NCBI GenBank assembly: GCA_944390725.1
Contig: CALXQU010000005.1
Location: 62,001 to 126,000, forward strand
Direction of reading: 5' to 3'
Source: an uncultured Spirochaetaceae bacterium
GTDB lineage: Bacteria; Spirochaetota; Spirochaetia; Sphaerochaetales; Sphaerochaetaceae
DNA: 64,000 nt
The notes below the pieces were generated by a model that was not told where the DNA came from, did no database searches, and was given only the letters and a program-made list of their open reading frames with translations. This document shows, piece by piece, positions 7,980 through 16,023 of this stretch; position 1 is the stretch's first letter; every line of letters begins with the position of its first letter. Position numbers and translations under genes: made by a program.

Positions 7980-9569
7980 TCAGTGCTTTTTCCATATTTC
8001 CTTGAACGTATGGAACCTGCCGCAGTAGACGCAGGCGAAGTGGCCATCGCCTGTCCTGTAGAACGATGCAGGCACGCCTTCGCCGTTGACCGGGTTGGAG
8101 ATGCATGCCTCGTTCGTGCAGCAGAGGTCGTCGAAGTTGTAGATCCTCGGCGGCATGTGCGTGCGGAACTTCTCCTTCACCTCGCCATCCCTGATGATGT
8201 TGAGCGTGCAGTGCGGCGCGACCGCGGCAAGCCTCTTGAGGTCCTTCCTCTCCAGCGGCCTTGCGCCCGGGCGGAAGATGATCCCCTTGTACTTGCCATC
8301 GGATCCCTTCGAGACCCACTCGCCGCCCCTGGCATCATCGAGCCCCAGCACCGATGAGATCAGCCTCATATGGTCGCGGATCGCGCCCGGCTCATCGCCC
8401 TTGCAGATATGGTCGATGACGATGCCCTCATCGATTGGCCTCACGCCTTCGGAATACGTGCGGCTCTTCTTCTCCTTGTTCGGCTCGACCTGGATGATAT
8501 ACTCCTCGGTACGCCTGTCCTCATCATGCTCGCCCGGAACCGGCACGTAGTCATCGCCGATCCTGCCTGCGATCAGCGAGAGGAGCACCATGCGGCAGTA
8601 CATGCCGTTGATGGCCTGCCTCTCCCAGCCATTGAGGTCTGTCTTGTCGAGCCATGTCGGGATGGTCGGATGCTCCTTGTGGCGCGGAAGCGGATGGTAG
8701 AACTTCGTGCCCGGCTTCATCAGCGGGAGGAAGTCCTTCCTGAATGTTATGGCCTCGCGCAGGATATCCTGCTTCTGGAGGATCCTCTCGCCCATCCTCT
8801 CCAGCTGCGGCCTGGTGAAATACCACATCTTCGCCGTGTCGCCAGCCTTGAGATATTCCTCTATCGAGGCGAATTCCCTCACCTCGAAGCCGTTTTCATG
8901 CATCTTCTCCACATAGCTCTCCGGCATCGCAAGCTCCGCAGGCGCGATGAGGTCGACCTTGACATGGTCGAATATCTTGAGGCCATCCGCCTTGGAATGG
9001 ACCGTGCGCCCATGGTACAGGTCGCCTACCAGCGCCACGTGGATGGAATCGAACGACATGCCCAGGTCCTCGAGGAAGGAGAACTCGTCAAGGAGCTCCT
9101 GCGTCGGATGCTCATGCTTGCCATCGCCTGCATTGATGAAGGCCGGGCGGTATGGCAGCCCGTTGCGTGCCGCATACTCAGCGCATTCCTCGGAGAGCCA
9201 CTTCGTCAGGCCCTCGACCTTGCTGCGGACGATGAAGATGCAGTTCGAGTATCCCGAGAGCATGTTGAACGTATCCGCATAGCTCTCGCCCTTGTTTATC
9301 GAGGAGGATGTCGTGAGCAGCTCGGACACCTTCGCATGGTGGAACTTGGCGGCATTGCGGAACGATTCCTTCGTCCTTGTGCTATCCTCAAGGAAAACCT
9401 CATAGATGCCGAAGTCCGGATCATTGATCCTGAACTTGTCCATTGCCTCCTCATCGCCGGCGAGGATCGCCTTCTTCAGCTCATCCACCTTCCTGAAGAA
9501 ATAGCGTCTTTCATTGATTGAGAAATCCTCGATGATGTTAAGCGACCTTGATGCGAAAATATTCGACAT
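7980..9569 (-). CDS. pyrB: aspartate carbamoyltransferase, catalytic and regulatory chains fused (PyrB-PyrI)
   Basis: 529 residues. Residues 1 to about 350 are the catalytic chain, with the carbamoyl-phosphate loop STRTKESF at 63-70, the aspartate-binding region and PLPRHKEHPTIP. After a linker of about 20 residues the last 150 residues are the regulatory chain: VEPNKEKK, IDHICKGDE, and a four-cysteine zinc site CTNEAC...CVYC. In E. coli these are separate proteins; fused forms are known from Thermotoga and treponemes, so this supports a spirochaete. It forms carbamoyl aspartate and is the likely CTP/ATP-sensitive control point. The ribosome-binding site AAGGAG (9575-9580) overlaps the stop of the upstream leader ORF and directly follows the attenuator T-run. 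Confidence 0.95.
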   Translation of the reverse strand: MSNIFASRSLNIIEDFSINERRYFFRKVDELKKAILAGDEEAMDKFRINDPDFGIYEVFLEDSTRTKESFRNAAKFHHAKVSELLTTSSSINKGESYADTFNMLSGYSNCIFIVRSKVEGLTKWLSEECAEYAARNGLPYRPAFINAGDGKHEHPTQELLDEFSFLEDLGMSFDSIHVALVGDLYHGRTVHSKADGLKIFDHVKVDLIAPAELAMPESYVEKMHENGFEVREFASIEEYLKAGDTAKMWYFTRPQLERMGERILQKQDILREAITFRKDFLPLMKPGTKFYHPLPRHKEHPTIPTWLDKTDLNGWERQAINGMYCRMVLLSLIAGRIGDDYVPVPGEHDEDRRTEEYIIQVEPNKEKKSRTYSEGVRPIDEGIVIDHICKGDEPGAIRDHMRLISSVLGLDDARGGEWVSKGSDGKYKGIIFRPGARPLERKDLKRLAAVAPHCTLNIIRDGEVKEKFRTHMPPRIYNFDDLCCTNEACISNPVNGEGVPASFYRTGDGHFACVYCGRFHTFKEIWKKH

Positions 9570-9578
9570 GACAGCTCC

Positions 9579-9674
9579 TTAAAAAAATATGCCGGCTACC
9601 CCGGCATTACGAAATGAAAATGAAACAGTGCCCCAATCTCCGATGGAATAGCCTGCGCAAATCCTTCTCTTCAT
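9579..9674 (-). CDS. pyr operon leader peptide (pyrL-like)
   Basis: A 31-codon ORF from the ATG at 9672-9674, with GAGGTG four bases upstream, to TAA at 9579-9581. It begins MKRRICAGYSIGDWG, passes VSFSFRNAG, encoded by a pyrimidine-rich stretch, and is read straight through the terminator hairpin. Its stop codon overlaps the pyrB ribosome-binding site. In enterobacteria the leader pyrL is likewise translated through the attenuator: when UTP is low, RNA polymerase pauses in the U-rich stretch, the ribosome catches up and blocks the hairpin. The peptide itself probably has no function. The mechanism here is inferred from layout only. Confidence 0.65.
   Translation of the reverse strand: MKRRICAGYSIGDWGTVSFSFRNAGVAGIFF
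9581..9607 (-). terminator. pyr operon attenuator
   Basis: Reading the minus strand: ATGCCGG (9607-9601), loop GGTAG, CCGGCAT (9595-9589), one A, then seven Ts (9587-9581). The T-run abuts AAGGAG of pyrB. A T-rich tract of TTT/TTTT runs (9625-9612) lies immediately before the hairpin, where UTP-sensitive pausing would be expected. Confidence 0.8.
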
Positions 9675-9695
9675 CGTGCACCTCTTCGATTGAAT

Positions 9696-9725
9696 AGGAT
9701 AGCAAATATACAGAGATGTTGTCCA
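9696..9725 (-). promoter_or_regulatory. pyr operon promoter
   Basis: Minus strand TGGACA (9725-9720), 18-bp spacer, TATCCT (9701-9696). Transcription would start near 9689, about 15 bases before the leader-peptide ATG. It lies in the gap shared with the divergent fucO gene. Confidence 0.55.
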
Positions 9726-9792
9726 TATGCCCATAGGGCTTGCCTTGCCAGGCTCCGATGCCTATCTTCATTATCATATTCGGAGGGATCCA

Positions 9793-10941
9793 ATGGCAAA
9801 CAGGATAATGCTTAACGAGACTTCCTACCATGGAAGCGGGGCTATCGCTGAAATAGCGAATGAGATCAAGGCAAGGGGTGCCGCAAAGGCATTCGTGTGC
9901 TCGGATCCGGACCTCATCAGGTTCGGAGTGACAGGCAAGGTGACGGCGGTGCTCGAGGGTGCAGGCATCCCGTATACGCTCTTCTCGGACATCAAGGCCA
10001 ACCCGACCATCGAGAACGTGCAGAGCGGCGTAAAGGCCTTCAGGGAATCGGGAGCATCGATAATAGTCGCAATCGGCGGCGGCTCTTCCATGGATACGGC
10101 CAAGGCAATCGGCATCATAGCCGCCAACCCTGAGTTCGAGGATGTGAGGAGCCTTGAGGGCACGGCGCCTACCAAGAATCCATGCATGCCCATCATCGCG
10201 GTGCCTACCACGGCAGGTACGGCTGCGGAGGTCACCATCAACTACGTCATCACCGATGTGCAGAAGAAGAGGAAGTTCGTCTGCGTCGACCCGCATGATA
10301 TGCCGATAGTGGCTGTCGTCGACCCCGATATGATGATGACGATGCCTAAAGGGCTGACTGCGGCGACGGGAATGGATGCCCTCACCCATGCCATCGAAGG
10401 ATACACGACTAAGGGCGCCTGGGAGATGACAGACATGTTCCACCTCAAGGCCATCGAGATCATCTCGAAGAACCTCAGGAAGTCCGTAGCAGGAGATCCG
10501 GAAGGCAGGAAGGAGATGGCGCTCGGCCAGTACATCGCCGGAATGGGATTCTCCAACGTCGGCCTGGGCATCGCCCACTCCATGGCGCACACGCTCGGCG
10601 CGGTCTACGATACCCCGCATGGCGTCGCATGCGCGATGATGCTTCCTATCGTGATGGAATTCAATGCTGAGTGCACTGGCGACAAGTACATGCACATCGC
10701 CAAGGCCATGGGCGTGGAAGGCGTGGATTCGATGACGCAGGAGGAGTACAGGAAGGCAGCTGTCGATGCTGTCAAGAAGCTCTCCGTTGATGTCGGCATC
10801 CCGACTAGGCTCGAGGCTATAAAGGAAGAGGACCTCCAGTTCCTCGCAGAGTCCGCCGCTGCCGATGCATGCGCGCCGGGCAATCCGAAGGACGCATCAG
10901 TCGATGACTTCATCGCGCTCTTCAGGAAGATAATGGGCTGA
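9793..10941 (+). CDS. fucO: lactaldehyde reductase (iron-containing alcohol dehydrogenase)
   Basis: 382 residues from the ATG at 9793 (GGAGGG seven bases upstream). It matches E. coli FucO along the whole length from memory: MANR start, KAIGII.NNPEF-like segment, DVRSLEG, PTTAGTAAEVTINYVI, KFVCVDPHD, ATGMDALTHAIEGY and MALGQYIAGMGFSNVGLG. The iron ligands Asp, His, His, His fall in VVDPD.., HAIEGY, GIAHSMAHTLG and DTPHG. FucO reduces L-lactaldehyde to 1,2-propanediol with NADH during fucose or rhamnose fermentation. No fucose or rhamnose genes are in view, so another aldehyde is possible. It is a single gene followed by a hairpin. Confidence 0.88.
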   Translation: MANRIMLNETSYHGSGAIAEIANEIKARGAAKAFVCSDPDLIRFGVTGKVTAVLEGAGIPYTLFSDIKANPTIENVQSGVKAFRESGASIIVAIGGGSSMDTAKAIGIIAANPEFEDVRSLEGTAPTKNPCMPIIAVPTTAGTAAEVTINYVITDVQKKRKFVCVDPHDMPIVAVVDPDMMMTMPKGLTAATGMDALTHAIEGYTTKGAWEMTDMFHLKAIEIISKNLRKSVAGDPEGRKEMALGQYIAGMGFSNVGLGIAHSMAHTLGAVYDTPHGVACAMMLPIVMEFNAECTGDKYMHIAKAMGVEGVDSMTQEEYRKAAVDAVKKLSVDVGIPTRLEAIKEEDLQFLAESAAADACAPGNPKDASVDDFIALFRKIMG

Positions 10942-10988
10942 CCCATCACGCAGGTACCTTCGTGTACCGCTGGATAAGGCAGCAAGCC

Positions 10989-11018
10989 ATCAGGCCTGTC
11001 CGCATGGGCAGGCCTGAT
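10989..11018. terminator. bidirectional terminator-like hairpin
   Basis: Perfect 10-bp inverted repeat ATCAGGCCTG (10989-10998) and CAGGCCTGAT (11009-11018) between the convergent fucO and HAD-RidA genes. T-richness on either side is weak. Confidence 0.65.
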
Positions 11019-11041
11019 CTGCTTCCATAGGCCGCGTTGCC

Positions 11042-12055
11042 TCAGGCGAGCGCTATGACCTCGATCTCGACCTTCACGTCCTTGGGGAGCTTGCCGACCT
11101 GGACAGCCGAGCGCGCAGGAAGGACAGGAGATGCCTCGAATGCCTTGGCATAGACCTCGTTCACAGAAGCGAAATCATCCATGCTCTTGAGGAAGACCGT
11201 CGCCTTGACTACCTTCGAGATATCGGTACCGGCGGCCTTCAGCACCTCCTTGATATTCCTGAATACCTGCTCTGCCTGCTCTGCGGCGCTGCCATCTATG
11301 ACATTGCCCGTGGCCGGGTCGATGGGGATCTGCCCGGATGCGAACACCATCCCATTGGCCTTGACTGCCTGGCTGTACGGCCCGATAGCGGCAGGTGCGC
11401 TCTTCGTTTCGATCTTCTCTATCATCTTCTCCTCCTCAAGGATCCTGATGATGTCCTCCGGACTATCCGCGGATCCTTTATGCTTTGTATATCCAAAGCC
11501 ATATGATACGCCTATGAAGCCGACTCCGGCCTCCTCGGCGCCTATACGGTCATTCTCGGTGTCGCCGACCATGACAGCCTCGCAGGGCCTGAGCCCCAGG
11601 TCCTTCAGCACCAGGGTGATGATATCGCCCTTGGTGAGCCTAGCGGAGCGCGACGAGCCATGAATCGAATCGAACAGATCCGCGGCACCGAGATTGCCAA
11701 GACAGGCCAGCAGGGTCTGCTCCCCCTTGTTGGAGGCAGCTCCGATAAGATATCCCATCTCCCTGAGCCGCTCCAGCGTCTCACGCATGCCGGGATACAG
11801 GCTCATCCTGTACATCCCTTCCCGATGGTACTCCGCCCTGTAGATCTCTACAGCCTTGTCCAGGAGGGACTCCTCAAGGCCGAAGGCGACGCTGAAGCAG
11901 TCACGCAGGGGCGGGCCGACGAATCTGCGCAGCTGCTGTGCGCTGTACTCCTCCTGGAAGCCAAGCGTCCTCATCGTGTGGATGGCCGTCGCGAATATCC
12001 CGGGGGATGAGTCGGCAAGGGTGCCGTCGAAATCGAATATGACAGCCTTAACCAT
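11042..12055 (-). CDS. HAD-family phosphatase fused to a RidA deaminase
   Basis: 337 residues. Residues 1-210 are a phosphoglycolate-phosphatase-like HAD enzyme: FDFDGTLADS nucleophile loop, ASNKGE, a catalytic lysine near TKGDI and VGDTENDR. Residues 211-337 are a complete RidA/YjgF protein beginning MIEKIETKSAPAAIGPYSQA, with FASGQIPIDP, the key arginine in PARSAVQVGKLP and the EIEVIALA end. RidA hydrolyses reactive enamine/imine intermediates made by PLP enzymes. The junction codons (LEEEK-M) themselves spell GAGGAGGAG just before an in-frame ATG at 11425, so a separate RidA could also be made. The downstream neighbour overlaps by eight bases at the other end (inositol-phosphatase-like gene). 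Confidence 0.88.
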   Translation of the reverse strand: MVKAVIFDFDGTLADSSPGIFATAIHTMRTLGFQEEYSAQQLRRFVGPPLRDCFSVAFGLEESLLDKAVEIYRAEYHREGMYRMSLYPGMRETLERLREMGYLIGAASNKGEQTLLACLGNLGAADLFDSIHGSSRSARLTKGDIITLVLKDLGLRPCEAVMVGDTENDRIGAEEAGVGFIGVSYGFGYTKHKGSADSPEDIIRILEEEKMIEKIETKSAPAAIGPYSQAVKANGMVFASGQIPIDPATGNVIDGSAAEQAEQVFRNIKEVLKAAGTDISKVVKATVFLKSMDDFASVNEVYAKAFEASPVLPARSAVQVGKLPKDVKVEIEVIALA

Positions 12056-12824
12056 TTATGCACTCCAGCATGGCGGCATGGGCAGAGGCCGATGATGCCG
12101 CGATATCAAGCCAGGATTCATCCTGCGTGAAGAACGTTATCCTGCCGCCGGCCTCTGTGAGGATGACAGCGCCTGCGGCAAGGTCATAGATATGCAGGCC
12201 CAGCTCATAGTACATGCTCACCCTGCCGCAGGCTACATAGCAGAGCGATGCGGCCGCAGAGCCTATGGAGCGCATATCGGAGACGACTGAGTAGAACCGC
12301 TCCATCCTCTGCAGATATGGCTTCAGATGCTCATGATGCCTGTGCGGAGGGACAAGGATCGCCAGCGATTCGCCTAGGGGCGTCTTCTCATCGGTGGATA
12401 TCCTCCTGCCATTGAGGAATGCCCCGCAGCCCCGCATGGCGGAGAATACCTCGCCCTGACGCGGGATCGATACGACGCCGAAGGCAAGCCCGTCCTCATC
12501 CTCGAATCCGATCGATACGGTATAGTTGGGGAACGAGGCCATGAAGTCGACGGTGCCGTCTATGGGGTCGATGATCCACCTGACGCTGCCATGGCCGCTC
12601 CTGCCGGACTCCTCGCCCAGCACGGGATCCTCAGGGAACCGCGCCTTGATCGCGCTGATGATCATCCGCTCGCATTCGCGATCAGCTGAGGTGACATAGT
12701 CGTTCTCCCCCTTCTCATCGATCTCGGAACGGAGATCCTCATGCGAAAGGAGGAAGAGCGATGCCTTGCTGGCTATCGCCTTGGCTTCCTCGAACCTTGC
12801 CTCCAGCTGCCCTTTATCCATCAT
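12048..12824 (-). CDS. inositol monophosphatase family protein
   Basis: 258 residues. The lithium-sensitive phosphatase metal sites are present: GEES near residue 71, WIIDPIDGTVDF at about 84-95 and a C-terminal IYDLAAGAVILTEAGG, where the usual WD is YD. Family members hydrolyse inositol 1-phosphate, fructose 1,6-bisphosphate, NADP or 3'-phosphoadenosine phosphate; the substrate cannot be read here. The start ATG overlaps the stop of the 1052-residue gene upstream, and its end overlaps the HAD-RidA start by eight bases, so the three are translated as a unit. Confidence 0.88.
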   Translation of the reverse strand: MMDKGQLEARFEEAKAIASKASLFLLSHEDLRSEIDEKGENDYVTSADRECERMIISAIKARFPEDPVLGEESGRSGHGSVRWIIDPIDGTVDFMASFPNYTVSIGFEDEDGLAFGVVSIPRQGEVFSAMRGCGAFLNGRRISTDEKTPLGESLAILVPPHRHHEHLKPYLQRMERFYSVVSDMRSIGSAAASLCYVACGRVSMYYELGLHIYDLAAGAVILTEAGGRITFFTQDESWLDIAASSASAHAAMLECING

Positions 12825-15800
12825 CGCCCTCTCTGTATCAGCAGCTCGCCGATATTCGTGCAGATCTTCCAGTTGGAAGGCGAGAAGGATGATGGGGATA
12901 TCGCGATTTCCTCGGCATGCTGCAGCTCATATCCCTCATCAAGGATGAGCACAAGCGCATGCCAGCTCTCCGCATGCTTGGAATACATGACAGCGCCGGC
13001 ATTGTTCAGGAGCTCTTCCATCCTGATGCTGTCCCAGACCATCTTCGGGGAAGCGATGATGACTGAGAGATGGCGGTCGAATATGGAGAACATCTTATCC
13101 TTGCCATCCATCATCTGCTTTTCCCAGCTCGACTTCATGACCTGGCAAAGATAATCAAGCATCTCCTCATCGCTTTCCTCGGCGAAGGCAACGAACTCAC
13201 CATTGTAGCCGAGACGCCCGGCTATCTGGCCAAGGATCCCGGGAAGCTCCCTGTGATGCACCTCTGGAACCTCTGCAGCCTCATGCACGATATCCTCCTT
13301 GCGGATATCATCGGCAAGGGGATCGGTCATGACGAAGATACGGCCAGTGGAGCTATCGCCCTCGATGGAACGATTATCAGGGGAAGCGCCATCCCCGGCA
13401 GATGCATCGATATCATCATCTGCCTCAAGGGCGTCCTCAAGCTCCTTCTCTTCCTCCTCCTGCTCATCATCAGGCTCAGGATCCGCGCCATCCGATGCAG
13501 TCACATCTTCCTTATCGATCTCATCATCGATGGCATCCTCTATCTGCTCCTCAAGCCTTTCATCTTCGGAAGCATCCTCAGAGGCACCTTCATCAGATGC
13601 ACTCTCATCCTCAGTTATCGTCTCTTCTCCAGAGGTTGCAGCTTCCTCCTCTGCAGGAACTTCCTCTTCTGCAGGAGCCACCTCTTCTGCAGGAGCCACC
13701 TCTTCTGCAGGAGCCACCTCTTCTGCAGGAGCCACCTCTTCTGCAAGAGCTACCTCTTCTGCAGGAGCTACCTCTTCTACAGGAGCTTCTTCCTCTGCTG
13801 GAGCTTCTTCCTCTGCCGGAGCTTCCTCCTCTGCTGGAGCTTCCTCCTCTGCTGGAGCTTCCTCCTCTGCCGGAGCTTCCTCTGCAGGAACTTCATCCTC
13901 TACAGGAACTTCTTCTATGGGAGAAGAGGCAATCGCTTCTTCAGGAACATCCCCTTCCGCATCGGACGGCTGCTCTTCTGAAGGAGACTTGCCGAAGATC
14001 TCATCGAATGGCTCCTGGTCATCATCCACGGCCTGGGGACCTTCCCCATCCTCTGCATCAGGGGATTCCCCAGGGACAGGTTCCAGCTGGATGCCATCAT
14101 CCTCATCATCAGCGAACAGCTGGTCGAGGAAATCGAGCTGGTCCGGATCCTCGAAGTCATCCTCCTCAGGGTCCTTGGCATCTATATCAGCATCAGCCTC
14201 CGCCTCATCATATATCGCCTTCACCTCAGGGGCTATCTCATCATCATCGACAGGCTCATCCGCTTCCTCATCGACAAGGTAATCCTCATCATCAAGGCCA
14301 TCATCGATGATATGTATCTCCCTGGACTGCTCATCATCATTCCTGATGATCTCGGAGGTCAGCGCATACTGCTCCTGGAGCTTGCCGATATCCACGGAAG
14401 GAGCTGGCTGGTCATCGGCAGGAACAGCCGCCTCGAGCGACTCCTCCTTCTCCAGGATGAGCTTCTCCTGCTCATCATCATCGATGCTGTCGTATTCGTA
14501 TTCATCGGATATCAAATCGGATGAGATATCGTCATCGCCCTTATCATCAGCCTCATACTCGTCATCATCGACCAGGCCGTCCAGCTCGGTGCTGCCGAGG
14601 TCATAGTCCCCGAATATCGTATGGAGGAACAGCGTCTTCTCATCGGCGATCCTCGCCGCCTTGAGAAGGGAATACACGGAGCATGTGAAGGCGCCATCAG
14701 CATCGGATGAGAGAGGCTGGTAGCTATCGGGATCGACGAAGAGCAGCTTATGGCCCAGCATCGCCTTGGCTTTCCGCTCCTCCTCCCTCCGGAGGGTCCT
14801 CTCGACGAAGAGCCTCGGATTCTCGAAGGCATTGATCTCCTTGGACGAGGAAAGCGTATGGGCATCAATCCTGTTGCCGTCGAATGTATAGACATCCGGT
14901 ATATCGGTCTCTGAGAAGATAGAGGACAGCGCCCTCACGGCAGCTGCAGCCCTCCTCTCCATCAGGCCTGACGAGAATGCGAGGATCCTGATGCCATAGG
15001 ACATCAGATGCTCGGCAGTGAATGAGAAGTACATGTCGCCGAAGCGGAGGAACGGATACACTGTCGAGGGCCATACTCCCTTGGAGAGGTAATCCTCCAG
15101 GTCAAGCTGCCCTGGCTTCGAGGAGAGCGCCTCATAGACGGATGACGGCAGGTCGGCAGCGAATTCCGGCCTGAAGAGGTCGAAGTCATCGCGCTCGCCC
15201 CTGAGGCGCTCGGCGCGGGCTTCCCAGCCTTCCTCCCTGACTATCGCATTGCGGAGCTCATCGTCATCGTAGTCGCCATATCCGGCCTTGCCCCTCCGCT
15301 GCGCCATCATCAGCAGCATCTCGGCCTTGTACATGCTCACCTCTTCGACGAGGCTGTCTATACCGGTGATGCCCCTTTCGGCGATGGCATACATGCCCTT
15401 GACGAAGCTGAAGCAGTCGGTGCCGAATGACTCGCTGATCGCCTTGTTGTCGTTGGCGACGTATCCATACCAGAGGTATGAGCGCTTCTCCGCGATATCC
15501 ATGGTCTCCTCAGGGGGGAACACCTGCTCGAAAAGGGTCTCCCTGAACGGATCGGCCATCGATTCGGGAAGCTGGCCCGAGCGCATCAGCGAGATGGTCC
15601 TGCAGTCGATATACCTCAGAAGCCTCCTTACCGCATCCTCCGTGAGGGATAGCACCCTGTTCCAGTCCTTCTGCCTGATATCGCGGTTGGATGATATGCC
15701 GCCGGAGACATCATAGAGCGTTGACTGGACGGCTGACTGGAGCAGTACCGGCAGCAGATGGGCAGACAGCTTCGAAATCCTATCCTTCTTGGACCGGGAG

Positions 15801-15979
15801 ATCCTCCGCTCCTCCCATGCAGCCATCTTGAGCACTTCAAGGGGGTTATAAGGCCTGATGGCCTTCACGATATTGGCAAGGTCGAGGGACAGGTAGTTCC
15901 ACGCCTCATCCATATTCTTCACTGCCTTATCGCCGGACATCGAGGCGAATGCGGACAGATCTGCGAAATCGGGCTCCAC
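12821..15979 (-). CDS. large acidic repeat protein of unknown function
   Basis: 1052 residues from a GTG at 15979 preceded by GGAGTG. No signal peptide or membrane segment is seen. Residues 1 to about 480 are a mixed helical domain with no family I recognise (segments LYDVSGGISSNRDIRQKDW, VFPPEETMDIAEKRSYLWYG). From about 480 to 900 the chain is extremely rich in Asp and Glu, including about 14 units of a six-residue A-P-A-E-E-[EV] repeat. The last 130 residues form another folded part (ELPGILGQIAGRLGYNGEF, KMFSIFDRHLSVIIASPKMVWDSI). It may be a cytoplasmic scaffold with an extendable charged linker. First gene of a set with the inositol-phosphatase-like and HAD-RidA genes. Confidence 0.7.
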   Translation of the reverse strand: MEPDFADLSAFASMSGDKAVKNMDEAWNYLSLDLANIVKAIRPYNPLEVLKMAAWEERRISRSKKDRISKLSAHLLPVLLQSAVQSTLYDVSGGISSNRDIRQKDWNRVLSLTEDAVRRLLRYIDCRTISLMRSGQLPESMADPFRETLFEQVFPPEETMDIAEKRSYLWYGYVANDNKAISESFGTDCFSFVKGMYAIAERGITGIDSLVEEVSMYKAEMLLMMAQRRGKAGYGDYDDDELRNAIVREEGWEARAERLRGERDDFDLFRPEFAADLPSSVYEALSSKPGQLDLEDYLSKGVWPSTVYPFLRFGDMYFSFTAEHLMSYGIRILAFSSGLMERRAAAAVRALSSIFSETDIPDVYTFDGNRIDAHTLSSSKEINAFENPRLFVERTLRREEERKAKAMLGHKLLFVDPDSYQPLSSDADGAFTCSVYSLLKAARIADEKTLFLHTIFGDYDLGSTELDGLVDDDEYEADDKGDDDISSDLISDEYEYDSIDDDEQEKLILEKEESLEAAVPADDQPAPSVDIGKLQEQYALTSEIIRNDDEQSREIHIIDDGLDDEDYLVDEEADEPVDDDEIAPEVKAIYDEAEADADIDAKDPEEDDFEDPDQLDFLDQLFADDEDDGIQLEPVPGESPDAEDGEGPQAVDDDQEPFDEIFGKSPSEEQPSDAEGDVPEEAIASSPIEEVPVEDEVPAEEAPAEEEAPAEEEAPAEEEAPAEEEAPAEEEAPVEEVAPAEEVALAEEVAPAEEVAPAEEVAPAEEVAPAEEEVPAEEEAATSGEETITEDESASDEGASEDASEDERLEEQIEDAIDDEIDKEDVTASDGADPEPDDEQEEEEKELEDALEADDDIDASAGDGASPDNRSIEGDSSTGRIFVMTDPLADDIRKEDIVHEAAEVPEVHHRELPGILGQIAGRLGYNGEFVAFAEESDEEMLDYLCQVMKSSWEKQMMDGKDKMFSIFDRHLSVIIASPKMVWDSIRMEELLNNAGAVMYSKHAESWHALVLILDEGYELQHAEEIAISPSSFSPSNWKICTNIGELLIQRGR
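13641..13900 (-). repeat. 18-bp tandem repeat inside the acidic protein gene
   Basis: About 14 imperfect copies of an 18-bp unit (plus-strand form close to GCAGGAGCCACCTCTTCT) encode A-P-A-E-E-[EV]. Neighbouring copies are nearly identical at the DNA level, in two blocks (GCCACC and GCTTCC types), so copy number could change by slippage without shifting the frame. Confidence 0.9.
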
Positions 15980-16023
15980 GGCACACTCCTACGTCAGGAT
16001 TATATATCAAAGATGGCAAGCCA

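Noticed and set aside
8370-9521. 383-codon plus-strand ORF opposite pyrB/I
   Set aside because: Entirely antisense to a well-supported fused carbamoyltransferase; no start signal or domain pattern.
13641-13900. Possible CRISPR-like array
   Set aside because: Units are 18 bp, directly adjacent without unique spacers, and keep an open reading frame; this is a coding tandem repeat.
13070-14310. Long plus-strand ORFs opposite the acidic repeat gene (Leu/Phe/Cys/Arg-, Ser- and Pro/Leu-rich)
   Set aside because: They are low-complexity shadows of the GAG/GCA-rich repeat on the minus strand. They have no ribosome-binding site and no recognisable domain.
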